NCBI RefSeq assembly: GCF_018417635.1 | Contig: NZ_CP071007.1 | Coordinates: 186,001 to 250,000, forward strand | Direction: 5' to 3' | DNA: 64,000 nucleotides | From: Pseudomonas sp. SORT22 | Lineage (GTDB): Bacteria > Pseudomonadota > Gammaproteobacteria > Pseudomonadales > Pseudomonadaceae | Part shown: positions 1-9,887 of the stretch, piece after piece | Position numbering within the stretch: position 1 is the first letter of the stretch | Layout of the letters: each line of letters opens with the position of its first letter | The notes under the pieces: model-generated | Seen by the model: the letters and a program-made list of their open reading frames with translations, nothing else | Told to the model about the DNA's origin: nothing | Databases searched by the model: none | Translations under genes and position numbers: made by a program

Positions 1-675
1 TCCTATATGGAGGCGGCGCGCCAGAACGGTGTCGACCTGTTCCACAACACCAACATTACGGGTGTGCTGCATCAGGGTTCGCGGGTCAGCGGCGTGCAAA
101 CCGCCGAAGAGGGCACCTTTCACTGCGATACCCTGATCAACGCCGCCGGCGCCTGGGCCGCAGACTTGAGCGAGTGGGCCACGGGCCTGCGGATTCCGGT
201 CAAGCCGGTCAAAGGCCAGATCATCCTCACCGAGCGCATGCCCAAGCTGCTGCAAGGCTGCCTGACCACCAGCGACTGCTACATGGCGCAGAAGGACAAC
301 GGTGAGATCCTGATCGGCAGCACCACCGAAGACAAAGGCTTCGACGTCAGCAACACCTTCCCGGAGATCAACGGCCTGGTTCAGGGCGCGGTGCGCTGCG
401 TGCCGGAGCTGGCGCAGATCAACCTCAAGCGCACCTGGGCCGGCTTGCGCCCGGGCTCGCCGGACGAGCTGCCGATCCTGGGGCCGGTCAGCGAAGTCAG
501 TGGCTACGTGAATGCCTGTGGACACTTTCGCACCGGCATCCTTACCTCGGCCATCACTGGCGTGCTGATCGACAAGGTCGTGAACCAGGAAACCCTGCCG
601 CTGGATATCACCCCGTTCCTGGCCTCGCGTTTTGACCTGCTGGCTGTGGAAAACCAACAGGCTGCCCTGGCCTGA
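1..675 (+). CDS. FAD-dependent amino-acid/amine oxidoreductase, C-terminal part
   Basis: The reading frame is open from the first base of the window, so the N-terminus with the FAD-binding dinucleotide fold lies upstream. The visible 224 residues match the C-terminal half of the D-amino-acid oxidase superfamily (glycine oxidase/HcnC-like): the typical INAAGAWA segment follows the substrate-domain strand, a VKGQIILTE strand is present, and the C-terminal GHFRTGIL motif contributes the second FAD contact. Such enzymes oxidise amino or imino acids with FAD; the substrate cannot be told from this part. A strong stem-loop follows the stop, and the next gene (lpd3) converges on it. Confidence 0.8.
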   Translation, partial: SYMEAARQNGVDLFHNTNITGVLHQGSRVSGVQTAEEGTFHCDTLINAAGAWAADLSEWATGLRIPVKPVKGQIILTERMPKLLQGCLTTSDCYMAQKDNGEILIGSTTEDKGFDVSNTFPEINGLVQGAVRCVPELAQINLKRTWAGLRPGSPDELPILGPVSEVSGYVNACGHFRTGILTSAITGVLIDKVVNQETLPLDITPFLASRFDLLAVENQQAALA

Positions 676-676
676 T

Positions 677-685
677 TGTGGATAA
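677..685 (-). other. Perfect DnaA-box 9-mer (TTATCCACA on minus strand)
   Basis: TGTGGATAA is read on the plus strand directly after the oxidoreductase stop codon and overlaps the first bases of the following stem-loop. It is one of seven perfect copies of this 9-mer noticed in the window. Function is not implied for a single box. Confidence 0.4.
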
Positions 686-713
686 GCCGGCCTTCAGCCT
701 TGAAGGCCGGCTT
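684..713. terminator. Stem-loop between convergent genes
   Basis: AAGCCGGCCTTCA is followed by a 4-nt loop and its perfect 13-bp complement. It lies between the stop of the FAD oxidoreductase and the stop of lpd3. There is no long T-run on either side, so it is a likely bidirectional stem-loop terminator of the weak-U type. Confidence 0.65.
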
Positions 714-737
714 CATCCGTTCGACCGGACTGACTGA

Positions 738-2138
738 TCAGACCTGCATCGCCTTGCCGTCGACGTTCATCGCCGCCTGGCGCAGGGCTTCGGAGCGCGT
801 CGGGTGCGGGTGGCAGGTGAGGGCGATGTCTTCAGCCGAGGCGCTGAACTCCATGGCCACGCAATACTCACCGATCATCTCGCTGACGCTTGGGCCAACC
901 AGGTGCACGCCCAACACTTCATCGGTACGGGCATCTGCGAGGACCTTGGCGAAGCCTTCGGTCTCGTGGTTGATCTTGGCCCGGCTGTTGGCGCTGAAGG
1001 GGAACTTGCCGACCTTGTACTCGCGGCCTTCGGCCTTGAGCTGCTCTTCGGTCTTGCCGACGCTGGCCAGTTCCGGGCGGGTGTAGATGACCGCCGGAAT
1101 CAGGTTGTAGTTGACCTCGTGGGCCTTGCCGGCAATCTGTTCGATGCAGGAGATAGCCTCGTCCTCGGCCTTGTGCGCGAGCATCGCTCCGGAGGTGACA
1201 TCGCCAATTACCCACACCCCCGGGACGCTGGTGCGGTGGTGCCGGTTGGCGAGCATGCCGCGCTTGTCGGTTTCCAGGCCGACGCTTTCCAGGCCAAGGC
1301 CCTGGGTATAGGGGCGCCGGCCGATGGCAACCAGTACGTAGTCGGCCTCGAGGGTTTCGGCGCTGCCGCCTGCGGCAGGCTCCAGGCTCAGGTTCACCCC
1401 TTGCGCTGAAGCGCTGGCCTGGGTGACCTTGCTGCCGAGCTTGAACTTCATGCCTTGCTTGGCCAGGGCGCGTTGCAGGGTTTTTGCCGCTTCTTCATCA
1501 GTACCGGGGCAGATGCGATCGAGGTACTCGACCACGGTCACCTGGCTGCCCAGCCGGCGCCACACCGAACCCAGCTCCAGGCCGATGACCCCGGCGCCGA
1601 TTACCACCAGGTGCTTGGGCACTTCACTCAGGGCCAGGGCGCCGGTGGAGTCGATGATGCGCTGGTTGTCGATGGTCACGCCAGGCAGCGGCGTCGGTTC
1701 GGAGCCAGTGGCAATGACGATGTCCTTGGCCTCCAGCTCAGTTACCGCGCCCTGGTCGTCGGTCACCTTGACCCGACCAACTCCATCGAGCTTGCCCCAG
1801 CCCTTGATCCAGTCGACCTTGTTCTTGCGGAACAGGAACTCGATACCCTTGGTCAGGCCGCTGACGCTCTCATCCTTCTGCTTCATCATCTGCGCAAGGT
1901 TGAGGGTCGGTTTGACCTCGATGCCGAGGTTGGCGAACTCGCTGCCAACCGCCGCCTCATACAACTCGGAGGCATGTAGCAGGGCCTTTGACGGCATGCA
2001 GCCGACGTTAAGGCAAGTGCCGCCGAGGGTCGAACGACCTTCCACGCACGCCACGCTCAAGCCCAGTTGACCGGCACGAATAGCCGCGTTGTACCCACCA
2101 GGCCCGCCGCCAATGATTACTACATCATAGGTTTTCAT
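738..2138 (-). CDS. lpd3: Dihydrolipoyl dehydrogenase, third paralogue type
   Basis: FAD/NAD flavoprotein that reoxidises dihydrolipoamide of 2-oxoacid dehydrogenase or glycine-cleavage complexes. The 466-residue protein begins MKTYDVVIIGGG with the FAD-binding GxGxxG fold, then carries the redox-active disulfide GGTCLNVGCMPSK near residue 45, a second NAD-binding glycine motif (VVIGAGVIGLELG) near residue 185, the GDVTSGAMLAHKA FAD motif, and the C-terminal catalytic HPHPTRSE segment. A start 36 codons upstream is possible, but the ATG used here has CTGGAG a few bases before it and fits the family length. No E1/E2/E3-partner genes are adjacent, as for the orphan LPD-3 of Pseudomonas putida, to which this is assigned from memory. 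Confidence 0.93.
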   Translation of the reverse strand: MKTYDVVIIGGGPGGYNAAIRAGQLGLSVACVEGRSTLGGTCLNVGCMPSKALLHASELYEAAVGSEFANLGIEVKPTLNLAQMMKQKDESVSGLTKGIEFLFRKNKVDWIKGWGKLDGVGRVKVTDDQGAVTELEAKDIVIATGSEPTPLPGVTIDNQRIIDSTGALALSEVPKHLVVIGAGVIGLELGSVWRRLGSQVTVVEYLDRICPGTDEEAAKTLQRALAKQGMKFKLGSKVTQASASAQGVNLSLEPAAGGSAETLEADYVLVAIGRRPYTQGLGLESVGLETDKRGMLANRHHRTSVPGVWVIGDVTSGAMLAHKAEDEAISCIEQIAGKAHEVNYNLIPAVIYTRPELASVGKTEEQLKAEGREYKVGKFPFSANSRAKINHETEGFAKVLADARTDEVLGVHLVGPSVSEMIGEYCVAMEFSASAEDIALTCHPHPTRSEALRQAAMNVDGKAMQV

Positions 2139-2197
2139 TGTTGTACTCCAGGATGAAGAATCGACAATGGCGCCAAGACTAATCTGCAAATCGCTCG

Positions 2198-2209
2198 ATT
2201 GTATACAAT
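2198..2209. promoter_or_regulatory. Perfect palindrome ATTGTATACAAT, candidate operator
   Basis: A 12-bp perfect palindrome in the 209-bp space between divergent lpd3 and cfa, about 60 bp upstream of the lpd3 start. Its form (TTGTATACAA core) resembles operators of GntR/FCD-family repressors. No GntR gene of that subfamily is adjacent, so the binder is unknown. It could also simply include a -10-like sequence. Confidence 0.4.
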
Positions 2210-2347
2210 AAATCGTAGGTTCCAGCCCCCGGCGCAAGGTCTGCAACGGGCTAGATAGGCTCAGACTATGGTCGGCATAAGCTGAAAGTTCCGGCAGATG
2301 AACTACCCTTTTGGGCAGACGTCCGATGAAAAAAGGAGGCTCATTTC

Positions 2348-3532
2348 ATGCTTGCGCAACTTCCACCTGTTCTGCAAAGCCTGCGACTGCCACTGCGACT
2401 CAAACTTTGGGATGGCAATGCGTTCGATCTGGGGCCCAAGCCGCAGGTGACCATCCTGGTCAAGGACCCGCAGCTGATTACTCAGTTGACCCATCCAAGC
2501 CTGGATGAGTTGGGGGCAGCGTTCGTCGAAGGCAAGCTGGAACTGGAGGGCTCCATCAGTGAGGTGATCCGCGTCTGTGACGAACTTAGCGTGGCTTTGC
2601 TCAAGGATGAAGAAGACGATCAGCCGGTGCGCACCGAGCATGACAAGGCTACCGATGCGGCAGCAATTTCCTACCACTACGACCTGTCCAACGCCTTCTA
2701 CCAGCTGTGGCTGGACAGCGACATGGCCTACTCCTGCGCCTATTTCAAATCGCCCACCAACACCCTGGAGCAAGCCCAGCAGAACAAGTTCGAGCACTTG
2801 TGCCGCAAGCTGCGCTTGAAGAAGGGCGACTACCTGCTGGATGTCGGTTGTGGTTGGGGCGGGCTGGCGCGCTACGCAGCCAGGGAGTTCGGTGCCAAGG
2901 TGTTCGGCATCACTCTGAGCAAAGAGCAGCTCAAACTCGGCCGTGAGCGGGTCAAGGCCGATGGCCTGGAAGGGCAGGTTGAGCTGCAGATACTCGATTA
3001 TCGCGACCTGCCCCAGGACGGTCGCTTCGACAAGGTGGTGAGTGTCGGCATGTTTGAACACGTGGGTCATGCCAACCTGGCGCTGTATTGCCAGCGCTTG
3101 TTTGGCGCCGTGCGCGAAGGTGGCCTGGTGATGAACCATGGCATCACCGCCAGGCACACCGACGGGCGACCGGTCGGGCGCGGCGCGGGCAGCTTCATCG
3201 AGCGCTACGTGTTCCCCCATGGCGAGCTGCCGCACCTGTCGATGATCAGTGCACGCATCAGTGAAGCGGGGCTGGAGATTGTCGACGTCGAAAGCCTGCG
3301 CCTGCATTACGCGCGCACCCTCGAGCACTGGAGCAACCGCCTCGAAGCACAGCTGGACAAGGCTGGCGCGCTGGTGCCAGAGAAAGCCCTGCGCATCTGG
3401 CGCCTGTACCTGGCTGGTTGCTCCTATGCCTTTGCCAGGGGCTGGATCAATTTGCACCAGATCCTTGCGGTCAAACCCTTTGCCGATGGCAGCCACGATT
3501 TGCCGCTGACCCGCGAAGACTTCTACCGTTAA
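2348..3532 (+). CDS. cfa: Cyclopropane-fatty-acyl-phospholipid synthase
   Basis: SAM-dependent enzyme that adds a methylene group across double bonds of phospholipid acyl chains at the inner membrane, typically on entry into stationary phase. The 394-residue protein has the N-terminal helical domain and then the class I methyltransferase fold with LLDVGCGWGGLARYAA near residue 165; the acidic and aromatic residues of CFA synthases follow (SVGMFEHVG, ERYVFP, HYARTLEHW). The start has a strong AGGAGG 8 nt upstream. The gene converges on cardiolipin synthase, with only 6 bp between the stops, so two lipid-remodelling genes face each other. P. putida has two CFA synthases; which one this is rests on neighbourhood only. 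Confidence 0.94.
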   Translation: MLAQLPPVLQSLRLPLRLKLWDGNAFDLGPKPQVTILVKDPQLITQLTHPSLDELGAAFVEGKLELEGSISEVIRVCDELSVALLKDEEDDQPVRTEHDKATDAAAISYHYDLSNAFYQLWLDSDMAYSCAYFKSPTNTLEQAQQNKFEHLCRKLRLKKGDYLLDVGCGWGGLARYAAREFGAKVFGITLSKEQLKLGRERVKADGLEGQVELQILDYRDLPQDGRFDKVVSVGMFEHVGHANLALYCQRLFGAVREGGLVMNHGITARHTDGRPVGRGAGSFIERYVFPHGELPHLSMISARISEAGLEIVDVESLRLHYARTLEHWSNRLEAQLDKAGALVPEKALRIWRLYLAGCSYAFARGWINLHQILAVKPFADGSHDLPLTREDFYR

Positions 3533-3538
3533 AGCACC

Positions 3539-4978
3539 TTACAGAATCGGCGAAATCAGCCGGGCGATACGCATCCCCAGCTGCTGCAGGCGATGTGTAT
3601 CGCGGCTGTCTTCGGCGGTGATTTCCCGGGATTGGTCGAAGTCATGGCTGAGCATCGCTTCGACCTGATCGGCAAATGCGCGGTCTACGGTCAGCAACAT
3701 GATCTCGAAGTTGAGGCGAAACGATCGGTTGTCGAGGTTGGCGCTGCCGATGGCGCTGATCTCGTTGTCGATCAGCACCACCTTCTGATGCAGGAATCCA
3801 GGTTCGAAACGAAACATCCGCACCCCGGCGCGCACCGCCTCAAAGGCGAACAGGCTGGAGGCGGCGTAGACGATACGGTGGTCTGCACGCGAAGGAATCA
3901 GGATGCGCACATCTACCCCGCGCAACACTGCAAGGCGCAGGGCTGCGAACACCGCTTCGTCAGGGATGAAGTAGGGGCTGGTGATCCACAGGCGTTCGCG
4001 CGCCGAGTGGATGGCTTCGACGAAGAATAGCGAGCAAGTTTCTTGCGGATCGGCCGGCCCGCTGGCCAATACCTGGCAGAGCACGCCATCTTCCGGGTAG
4101 GTGTCCGGCAGGATCAAGGGCGGCAGTTGGCGCGACGCCCAGAACCAGTCCTCGGCGAACGATTCCTGCAGGCAGGCCAGCACTGGCCCGCTGACCTGGA
4201 CGTGAGTATCACGCCAAGGGGAGAGCTTGGGATTGCCACCCAGGTACTCATCGCCAACGTTGTGGCCACCCAGAAAACCCTGCAGGCCATCGACCACGAC
4301 GATTTTGCGGTGGTTGCGAAAGTTGACCTGGAAGCGGTTGAACCAGCCGCGGCGAGTGGCGAAAGCGCGGATATTGACGCCGCCTGCACGCAGCTTATGG
4401 CTGTAGGCGGAGGGTAGGGCATGGCTGCCGACGCTGTCGTAGAGCACGTAGACCTTGACGCCTTCGGTGGCCTTTTTCAGCAGCAGGGCCTGTAGCTGCC
4501 GCCCCAGTTCATCGTCGTGAATAATGAAAAACTGCACCAGCACCGTGTCGCGTGCGCCGGCAATGGCGTGAAAGATGGCGTCGAAAGTAGCCTTGCCGTC
4601 GATCAGCAAACGCACCTGATTGTTGGCCAGGCACGGCATGCGTCCCAGCTTGGGCATCGCCCGCAGCGCGCCATAGGATTCTGAATTGCGGGCTGCCAAG
4701 GCCTCTTCGACCCAGGGTCGCCAGTTGAGATCGGCCATGGCCACGTGCATTTCACGGTTGGCCTGGCGCCGGGCCTGGATGTAGGCGTCGAAGGTACGGC
4801 TGCCAAACACCAGGTAGGGAATAAGGGTGAAGTAGGGAATGAACAGCAGCGATAAGGCCCAGGCAATTGCCCCCTGGGCGGTGCGTACGGTGAACACCGC
4901 GTGCAAGGCGGCGATTGCCCCGAGCAAGTGAATCACGCCAATGAGGTAACCGAAGAAGTACGGGCTGTGGTAATCCAT
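3539..4978 (-). CDS. cls: Cardiolipin synthase A
   Basis: Phospholipase-D superfamily enzyme that condenses two phosphatidylglycerols to cardiolipin in the inner membrane. Two N-terminal membrane segments lie at about residues 8-28 and 35-58, followed by two catalytic HKD motifs: HRKIVVVDG near residue 222 and [10 protein letters not shown] near residue 396, the second continuing into the conserved [10 protein letters not shown]. Length is 479 residues, normal for ClsA. I chose the ATG at 4978 rather than the one six bases upstream because only the former leaves room after the CAGGA ribosome site. It is convergent with cfa. Confidence 0.93.
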   Translation of the reverse strand: MDYHSPYFFGYLIGVIHLLGAIAALHAVFTVRTAQGAIAWALSLLFIPYFTLIPYLVFGSRTFDAYIQARRQANREMHVAMADLNWRPWVEEALAARNSESYGALRAMPKLGRMPCLANNQVRLLIDGKATFDAIFHAIAGARDTVLVQFFIIHDDELGRQLQALLLKKATEGVKVYVLYDSVGSHALPSAYSHKLRAGGVNIRAFATRRGWFNRFQVNFRNHRKIVVVDGLQGFLGGHNVGDEYLGGNPKLSPWRDTHVQVSGPVLACLQESFAEDWFWASRQLPPLILPDTYPEDGVLCQVLASGPADPQETCSLFFVEAIHSARERLWITSPYFIPDEAVFAALRLAVLRGVDVRILIPSRADHRIVYAASSLFAFEAVRAGVRMFRFEPGFLHQKVVLIDNEISAIGSANLDNRSFRLNFEIMLLTVDRAFADQVEAMLSHDFDQSREITAEDSRDTHRLQQLGMRIARLISPIL

Positions 4979-5105
4979 ACGCATCCTGCTGTCCGAAGGC
5001 TCTACCCCTAACAGAGCATGTTCATGGCAGCACTTGCAACCGAAAGCACAAATTGACGTCTAAGCTGTGTTCCAGCTTGGGGCTGGAGTTTCGAGGAGTC
5101 ACTAC

Positions 5106-5633
5106 ATGAAAAATCGTCAGCCGCTGCTGGCACTGATGTTCGGTCTGGCAAGCCCGTTGGTGCATGCGCAGATGTTGCAACCTGGCCTTTGGGAGCTGAC
5201 CACCAGCAACATGCAGGTTGATGGCAAGCCGCTTCCAGACATGGGCTTCATGCTCGGTCAGTTGAAGAACCTGCCGCCGGAGCAACGGGCGATGATCGAA
5301 GGTGGCCTGGCCAAGCAAGGGATCAGCGTCGCCGGTCAAGGTGTGCGCTCTTGCCTGACGCCGGAGCAGGTAAAAACCAATGACATCCCGCTGCAGGATC
5401 CCAAGTCTGGCTGTACCCAGAAGATCACCGAGCGCACCGGCAATGTCTGGAAGTTCACCTTCAGCTGCCCGAAAGCCCAAGGCAATGGGGAAGCCACGTT
5501 CGTCAGCGATCGTGAGTTCACAACCCAGGTCAACGGTACCTTCAACGCGTCCGGTGTGCAGCAGCAGGGCAGTATGAACACCCGGGCAGTGTGGCTCGGT
5601 AATGACTGCGGTACGGTTAAACCGCGTAGCTGA
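5106..5633 (+). CDS. DUF3617 family exported protein
   Basis: A 175-residue protein with a cleavable signal peptide (MKNRQPLLALMFGLASPLVHAQ) and the DUF3617 opening LQPGLWELTTSNMQVDGK. It contains two pairs of cysteines (around SCLTPEQ and SGCTQK, then SCPK and NDCG) expected to form disulfides in the periplasm. Function of the family is unknown. The start at 5106 has GAGGAG 8 nt upstream; an in-frame start at 5067 lacks one. It converges on folE2 with a 6-bp gap. Confidence 0.85.
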   Translation: MKNRQPLLALMFGLASPLVHAQMLQPGLWELTTSNMQVDGKPLPDMGFMLGQLKNLPPEQRAMIEGGLAKQGISVAGQGVRSCLTPEQVKTNDIPLQDPKSGCTQKITERTGNVWKFTFSCPKAQGNGEATFVSDREFTTQVNGTFNASGVQQQGSMNTRAVWLGNDCGTVKPRS

Positions 5634-5639
5634 AGCGCC

Positions 5640-6527
5640 TCACCATCGCCATTGGCTGTGAGCGACTGCGTCGTGGGCATGCAAGCTTTCGGCATGCTCC
5701 ACACGCAGGTTGAAGCCGCTGAGCCACGGCAGGGTTTTCAGCGCCACATTCAAGCGCCGGGCGGCATCTTCACAGAACATTAAATTCTGCCCGTTGGCCA
5801 AGGCAAAGGCTTGTTCATCGGCGCGCTTTACCGCAGTTTGAACAGCGGTGCCCAAGGCGCTCTCGGCCTGGTTGATCAGCGTTTCTATCGGCAGTTCGTT
5901 AACCCCTGGGCGCAGACGAACCTGCAGCTTTGCCGCACTGCGTTGGCTATGGGGCGTGGCCACAATACCCTCGGCACTACCCAGCCAACTCAAGACCGCT
6001 TCATGGCTCAAGCTGCGATTGCCAAAATCGCTGATGAATTGCTGTTGAATCAGCTGCCGAGCCAAGGCGGCTGAGCAGGGGCAGGTGGAGGAATACGCCA
6101 CATCGACAAATAGTTCCACGTGGAACACTCCGTCTTTTATCTGCGCATCCAGAGTAACCGGATAGGCTTTCCATCCTGCCAAGGGGCTGATTAGCGCAGG
6201 GCGTTTGAGCATCAGTTCGAATCGCAGGGTCAGGAACGCACTGGCGGAAAGGCCTATGTGGCTGTCGAGAAAACCCAGCAGAACTTCATTGATCAGCGCC
6301 GGACTCAAGGGTTGATGCTCCAGGGCTTCCAGCGCCAGGTACAAGCGTGACATGTGAATGCCCCGGGAGGCGCCATCATCAAGGCTGACGCCCGCGTCGG
6401 CTGTTGCTGGCAATATCTGCCCATCGATCTGCAGCGGCAGGGCAATGCCACACATGCCGACCCAATCCAATGGCAATTGGGAAGTGGTGGCTTGGGCAGC
6501 GATATCAGGAAGGGTGAAAACGCTCAT
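5640..6527 (-). CDS. folE2: GTP cyclohydrolase FolE2 (type IB)
   Basis: Converts GTP to dihydroneopterin triphosphate, the first step of folate and queuosine synthesis, and replaces the zinc enzyme FolE when zinc is scarce. The 295-residue protein has the family signatures SRGIHMSRLY near residue 60 and YSSTCPCSAA near residue 150, the latter with the metal-binding cysteine; FolE2 can use Mn or Fe. The ATG at 6527 (MSVFTLPDIA) matches family N-termini; a TTG six codons earlier has no ribosome site. It lies 23 bp downstream of a small secreted-protein gene on the same strand, behind a Zur box, which fits zinc-starvation control. Confidence 0.93.
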   Translation of the reverse strand: MSVFTLPDIAAQATTSQLPLDWVGMCGIALPLQIDGQILPATADAGVSLDDGASRGIHMSRLYLALEALEHQPLSPALINEVLLGFLDSHIGLSASAFLTLRFELMLKRPALISPLAGWKAYPVTLDAQIKDGVFHVELFVDVAYSSTCPCSAALARQLIQQQFISDFGNRSLSHEAVLSWLGSAEGIVATPHSQRSAAKLQVRLRPGVNELPIETLINQAESALGTAVQTAVKRADEQAFALANGQNLMFCEDAARRLNVALKTLPWLSGFNLRVEHAESLHAHDAVAHSQWRW

Positions 6528-6550
6528 CAGGGGTTCACTTTTCAAGAAGG

Positions 6551-6937
6551 CTATTGGCAGCCGCTCAGACGATTGCAGCGCAGATTGAAACGCTGCCCGC
6601 TGGAACTGGAGACCTTGTTCAAGGTGGTCCAGCCCACACGCTGGCTGTATCCGACCCAGGTTTCGCCGTTGCTCGCCACGCCTGTGAAGAAGGTCAGCTG
6701 GCCGTAGCGGCTATTGGTTTGTGCCCACAGTCGGCGGCCCTCCATTTCGAAGCCGCGCAGGTAGGTGGTGCTGCCCTGGGTTTGCACGCTGTAGTAATTG
6801 CCCTGGGCATCGCTGCAGGCAAGCAAGGTTGCACTGCGGGTACAAAGTGCCAGGCCGTTGCTGAGGGGCGCGCCGTTTGCAACGGCGGATTCGCACAGCA
6901 GCAATGCAGCGAAGGCAAAAAGGCAACGTGATTTCAT
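6551..6937 (-). CDS. Small secreted four-cysteine protein, probable Zur regulon
   Basis: I do not recognise a named family. The 128-residue product starts with a signal peptide (MKSRCLFAFAALLLCESAVANG) and leaves a mature protein with four cysteines: two near the N-terminus (ALCTRSATLLACSD) and two near the C-terminus (LRCNRLSGC), so two disulfides are likely. The middle is rich in Tyr, Trp and Gly and looks beta-stranded. It is the first gene of a two-gene unit with folE2 and its start is about 55 bp from a perfect Zur palindrome. A role in the periplasm during zinc limitation is inferred from position only. Confidence 0.7.
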   Translation of the reverse strand: MKSRCLFAFAALLLCESAVANGAPLSNGLALCTRSATLLACSDAQGNYYSVQTQGSTTYLRGFEMEGRRLWAQTNSRYGQLTFFTGVASNGETWVGYSQRVGWTTLNKVSSSSGQRFNLRCNRLSGCQ

Positions 6938-6992
6938 CTTCCAGGTCGGCCTTTGGTCATGTTCTGAGCGAAGTGGGTTGGCGAGATTGTAT

Positions 6993-7007
6993 TGTTATAA
7001 TATAACA
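6993..7007. promoter_or_regulatory. Zur box between divergent zinc-starvation genes
   Basis: TGTTATAATATAACA is a perfect palindrome centred on 7000 and contains the gammaproteobacterial Zur core GTTATA-n-TATAAC. It lies between the divergent 128-aa protein/folE2 unit and the COG0523 unit, both of which encode functions known from Zur regulons, so one box probably represses both directions when zinc is sufficient. Confidence 0.85.
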
Positions 7008-7056
7008 TTGCGCAATGCATCGTTCGAATGCACTCGCCCCGATGAGGATAGCCCCC

Positions 7057-8264
<1,208 letters not shown>

Positions 8265-8265
<1 letters not shown>

Positions 8266-8873
8266 TGCGCCAGGCCTTCGGCGACACGCCTCAAGTGCTC
8301 ACCGAGGCGTTGCAGGATGGCGTCAATCTCGCGGTATGGCAGCGCCGCTTGCCGGTGCAGATCGAAGACTTTGCCCGCTTGCTGCTGTCGCTGAACCAGC
8401 CACTGGGTGAAAGCCGGGTCATCGAGCTGGATGAGCAACAACAGTTGCCGGACCTCAGTGGCTTGCTGGGCGGGTATGCCGACCTGGAAGGCCATGTGGC
8501 GTTTGTTACCGACGTTGCCTGGCTGGTGGCTGCCTACGCCTGCTTGCTCGACGCCCGACGAGTCGGCTTGCGCCTGCAGGCGCTGGGCAACGCCATGTGC
8601 CCGCGGTTTCATGTCGATCACGTCCCTCTGCGTTTGCTGAGCACCTACGCCGGGCCGGGCAGTGAATGGCTGGGAGAAGGTGCAATCGACCGTACGCAAC
8701 TGGCTCGGGAGCAACCGCATGCCGAGGCAATCCGCCAATTGGCCGAGGGTGAGGTGGCCTTGCTCAAGGGCGAGAAATGGCTTGGTAATCAGGGATGCGG
8801 GCTGGTCCATCGTTCGCCGGCCTTGGCCAATGGTGAGCGGCGTTTGATCCTCAGCCTTGACTGGATGGCCTGA
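8265..8873 (+). CDS. DUF1826 family protein
   Basis: A 202-residue cytosolic protein of the DUF1826 family, function unknown. The central segment CPRFHVDHVPLRLLSTYAGPG is His/Cys/Asp-rich and resembles a metal- or 2-oxoglutarate-binding double-stranded beta-helix element (an inference from motif appearance), and a second Cys-His region lies near the C-terminus (GCGLVHRSP). Its ATG overlaps the stop of the upstream COG0523 gene by one base (TGATG), so translation is coupled; a GTG one codon earlier is also possible. Sandwiched between two COG0523 genes downstream of a Zur box, it probably acts in zinc starvation. Confidence 0.8.
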
Positions 8874-8915
8874 TATAACGGCATAGTGACGAAAATTTTA
8901 GGCACTCTCCGTCCC

Positions 8916-9887
8916 ATGCTGCAGAACATTCCTACCCACGTGATTGCCGGCCCGCTCGGCGCCGGCAAGACCAGCCTGATTCGCCAGTTGCTGGCGCAGC
9001 GGCCCGCCGATGAGCGCTGGGCGGTGCTGATCAACGAGTTCGGCCAGATCGGCCTGGACGCAGCGCTGCTGGCAACCGATGACGATGGGATTGCCCTGGG
9101 AGAGGTGGCCGGCGGTTGCTTGTGCTGCGTCAACGGCATGCCATTCCAGGTCGGCCTGGGTCGCCTGTTGCGCAAGGCCAAGCCGCATAGGCTGTTTATC
9201 GAACCATCCGGGTTGGGCCATCCGTTGCAGTTGTTGCAGCAACTGCGCTTACCGCCCTGGCAGGGGGTGCTGGCGGTACAACCGGCGGTACTGGTGCTCG
9301 ATGCCGAGCAGCTGGCTGCGGGTGTTGCCTTGCCGCAAGCTCAGCACTCGACCCTGGCCAGCGCCGGGCTGCTGGTGCTGAACAAATCCGCTGGTCTGGA
9401 CGAACTACAGCGCTTGTGGATAACTTCCCGGCTGGCGGATGCTCGCCTGTACTGGACCGATTTCGGCCATCTGCCGTTGTCCGAAGTGCCGATGGCAAGT
9501 GCTCCGCCAAGCCATTCCCTGGCTGTGGATAAACTGGCATCAGCCAGTGTTTCCGCAGTCATAGGCAGCCTGTGGACAAATCCGCAGGAGCCAATTTGCA
9601 GCATCCAGGAGGCGGCGGAGGGCTGGAGCATTGGTTGGCGCTGGCACCCGGCTCAGGTGTTTGATCGTGCCCGCATCGAGCAATTTCTGCGGGAGTTGGA
9701 CTGGCGCCGGGCCAAGGCAGTTATCCACAGCTTGGACGGCTGGCAAGCGCTCAATGCCCTGGCTGGACAGCCGTCCTTGCTGTGGAGCCGCAGCGAATGG
9801 CGGCGTGACTCGCGGCTGGAGCTGATTTTTGCCGAGCCGCAAGCTCCTGAAGCGCTAAAACAGGCCATGCTGGCCTGCCGCGTCTAG
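8916..9887 (+). CDS. Second COG0523 metal GTPase
   Basis: A 323-residue CobW/COG0523 GTPase of a different subgroup from the first: Walker A is GPLGAGKTS, the CxCC motif reads GGCLCC, EPSGLGHP replaces ESTG, and LNKS is the guanine-specificity element. The C-terminal domain is shorter. The start is uncertain: the ATG at 8916 gives the best family match but neither it nor the GTG at 8886 has a clear ribosome site. It lies 42 bp after DUF1826, most likely in the same zinc-starvation operon. Its coding DNA holds three perfect TTATCCACA 9-mers. The stop interlocks with the convergent DUF3301 stop in a shared CTAG. Confidence 0.85.
   Translation: MLQNIPTHVIAGPLGAGKTSLIRQLLAQRPADERWAVLINEFGQIGLDAALLATDDDGIALGEVAGGCLCCVNGMPFQVGLGRLLRKAKPHRLFIEPSGLGHPLQLLQQLRLPPWQGVLAVQPAVLVLDAEQLAAGVALPQAQHSTLASAGLLVLNKSAGLDELQRLWITSRLADARLYWTDFGHLPLSEVPMASAPPSHSLAVDKLASASVSAVIGSLWTNPQEPICSIQEAAEGWSIGWRWHPAQVFDRARIEQFLRELDWRRAKAVIHSLDGWQALNALAGQPSLLWSRSEWRRDSRLELIFAEPQAPEALKQAMLACRV
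9415..9729. repeat. Three perfect DnaA-box 9-mers inside a COG0523 gene
   Basis: TGTGGATAA occurs at 9415-9423 and 9524-9532, and TTATCCACA at 9721-9729; a one-mismatch copy (TGTGGACAA) lies near 9572. All are in coding sequence. Random expectation for this 9-mer on both strands of 64 kb is below one (128,000/262,144, assuming equal base frequencies), so three within 315 bp is unusual. Confidence 0.5.

Noticed and set aside
8875..8880. Possible second Zur half-site TATAAC before the second COG0523 gene
   Set aside because: Only one half of the palindrome is present, and the gene is close enough to DUF1826 to be in the same operon.
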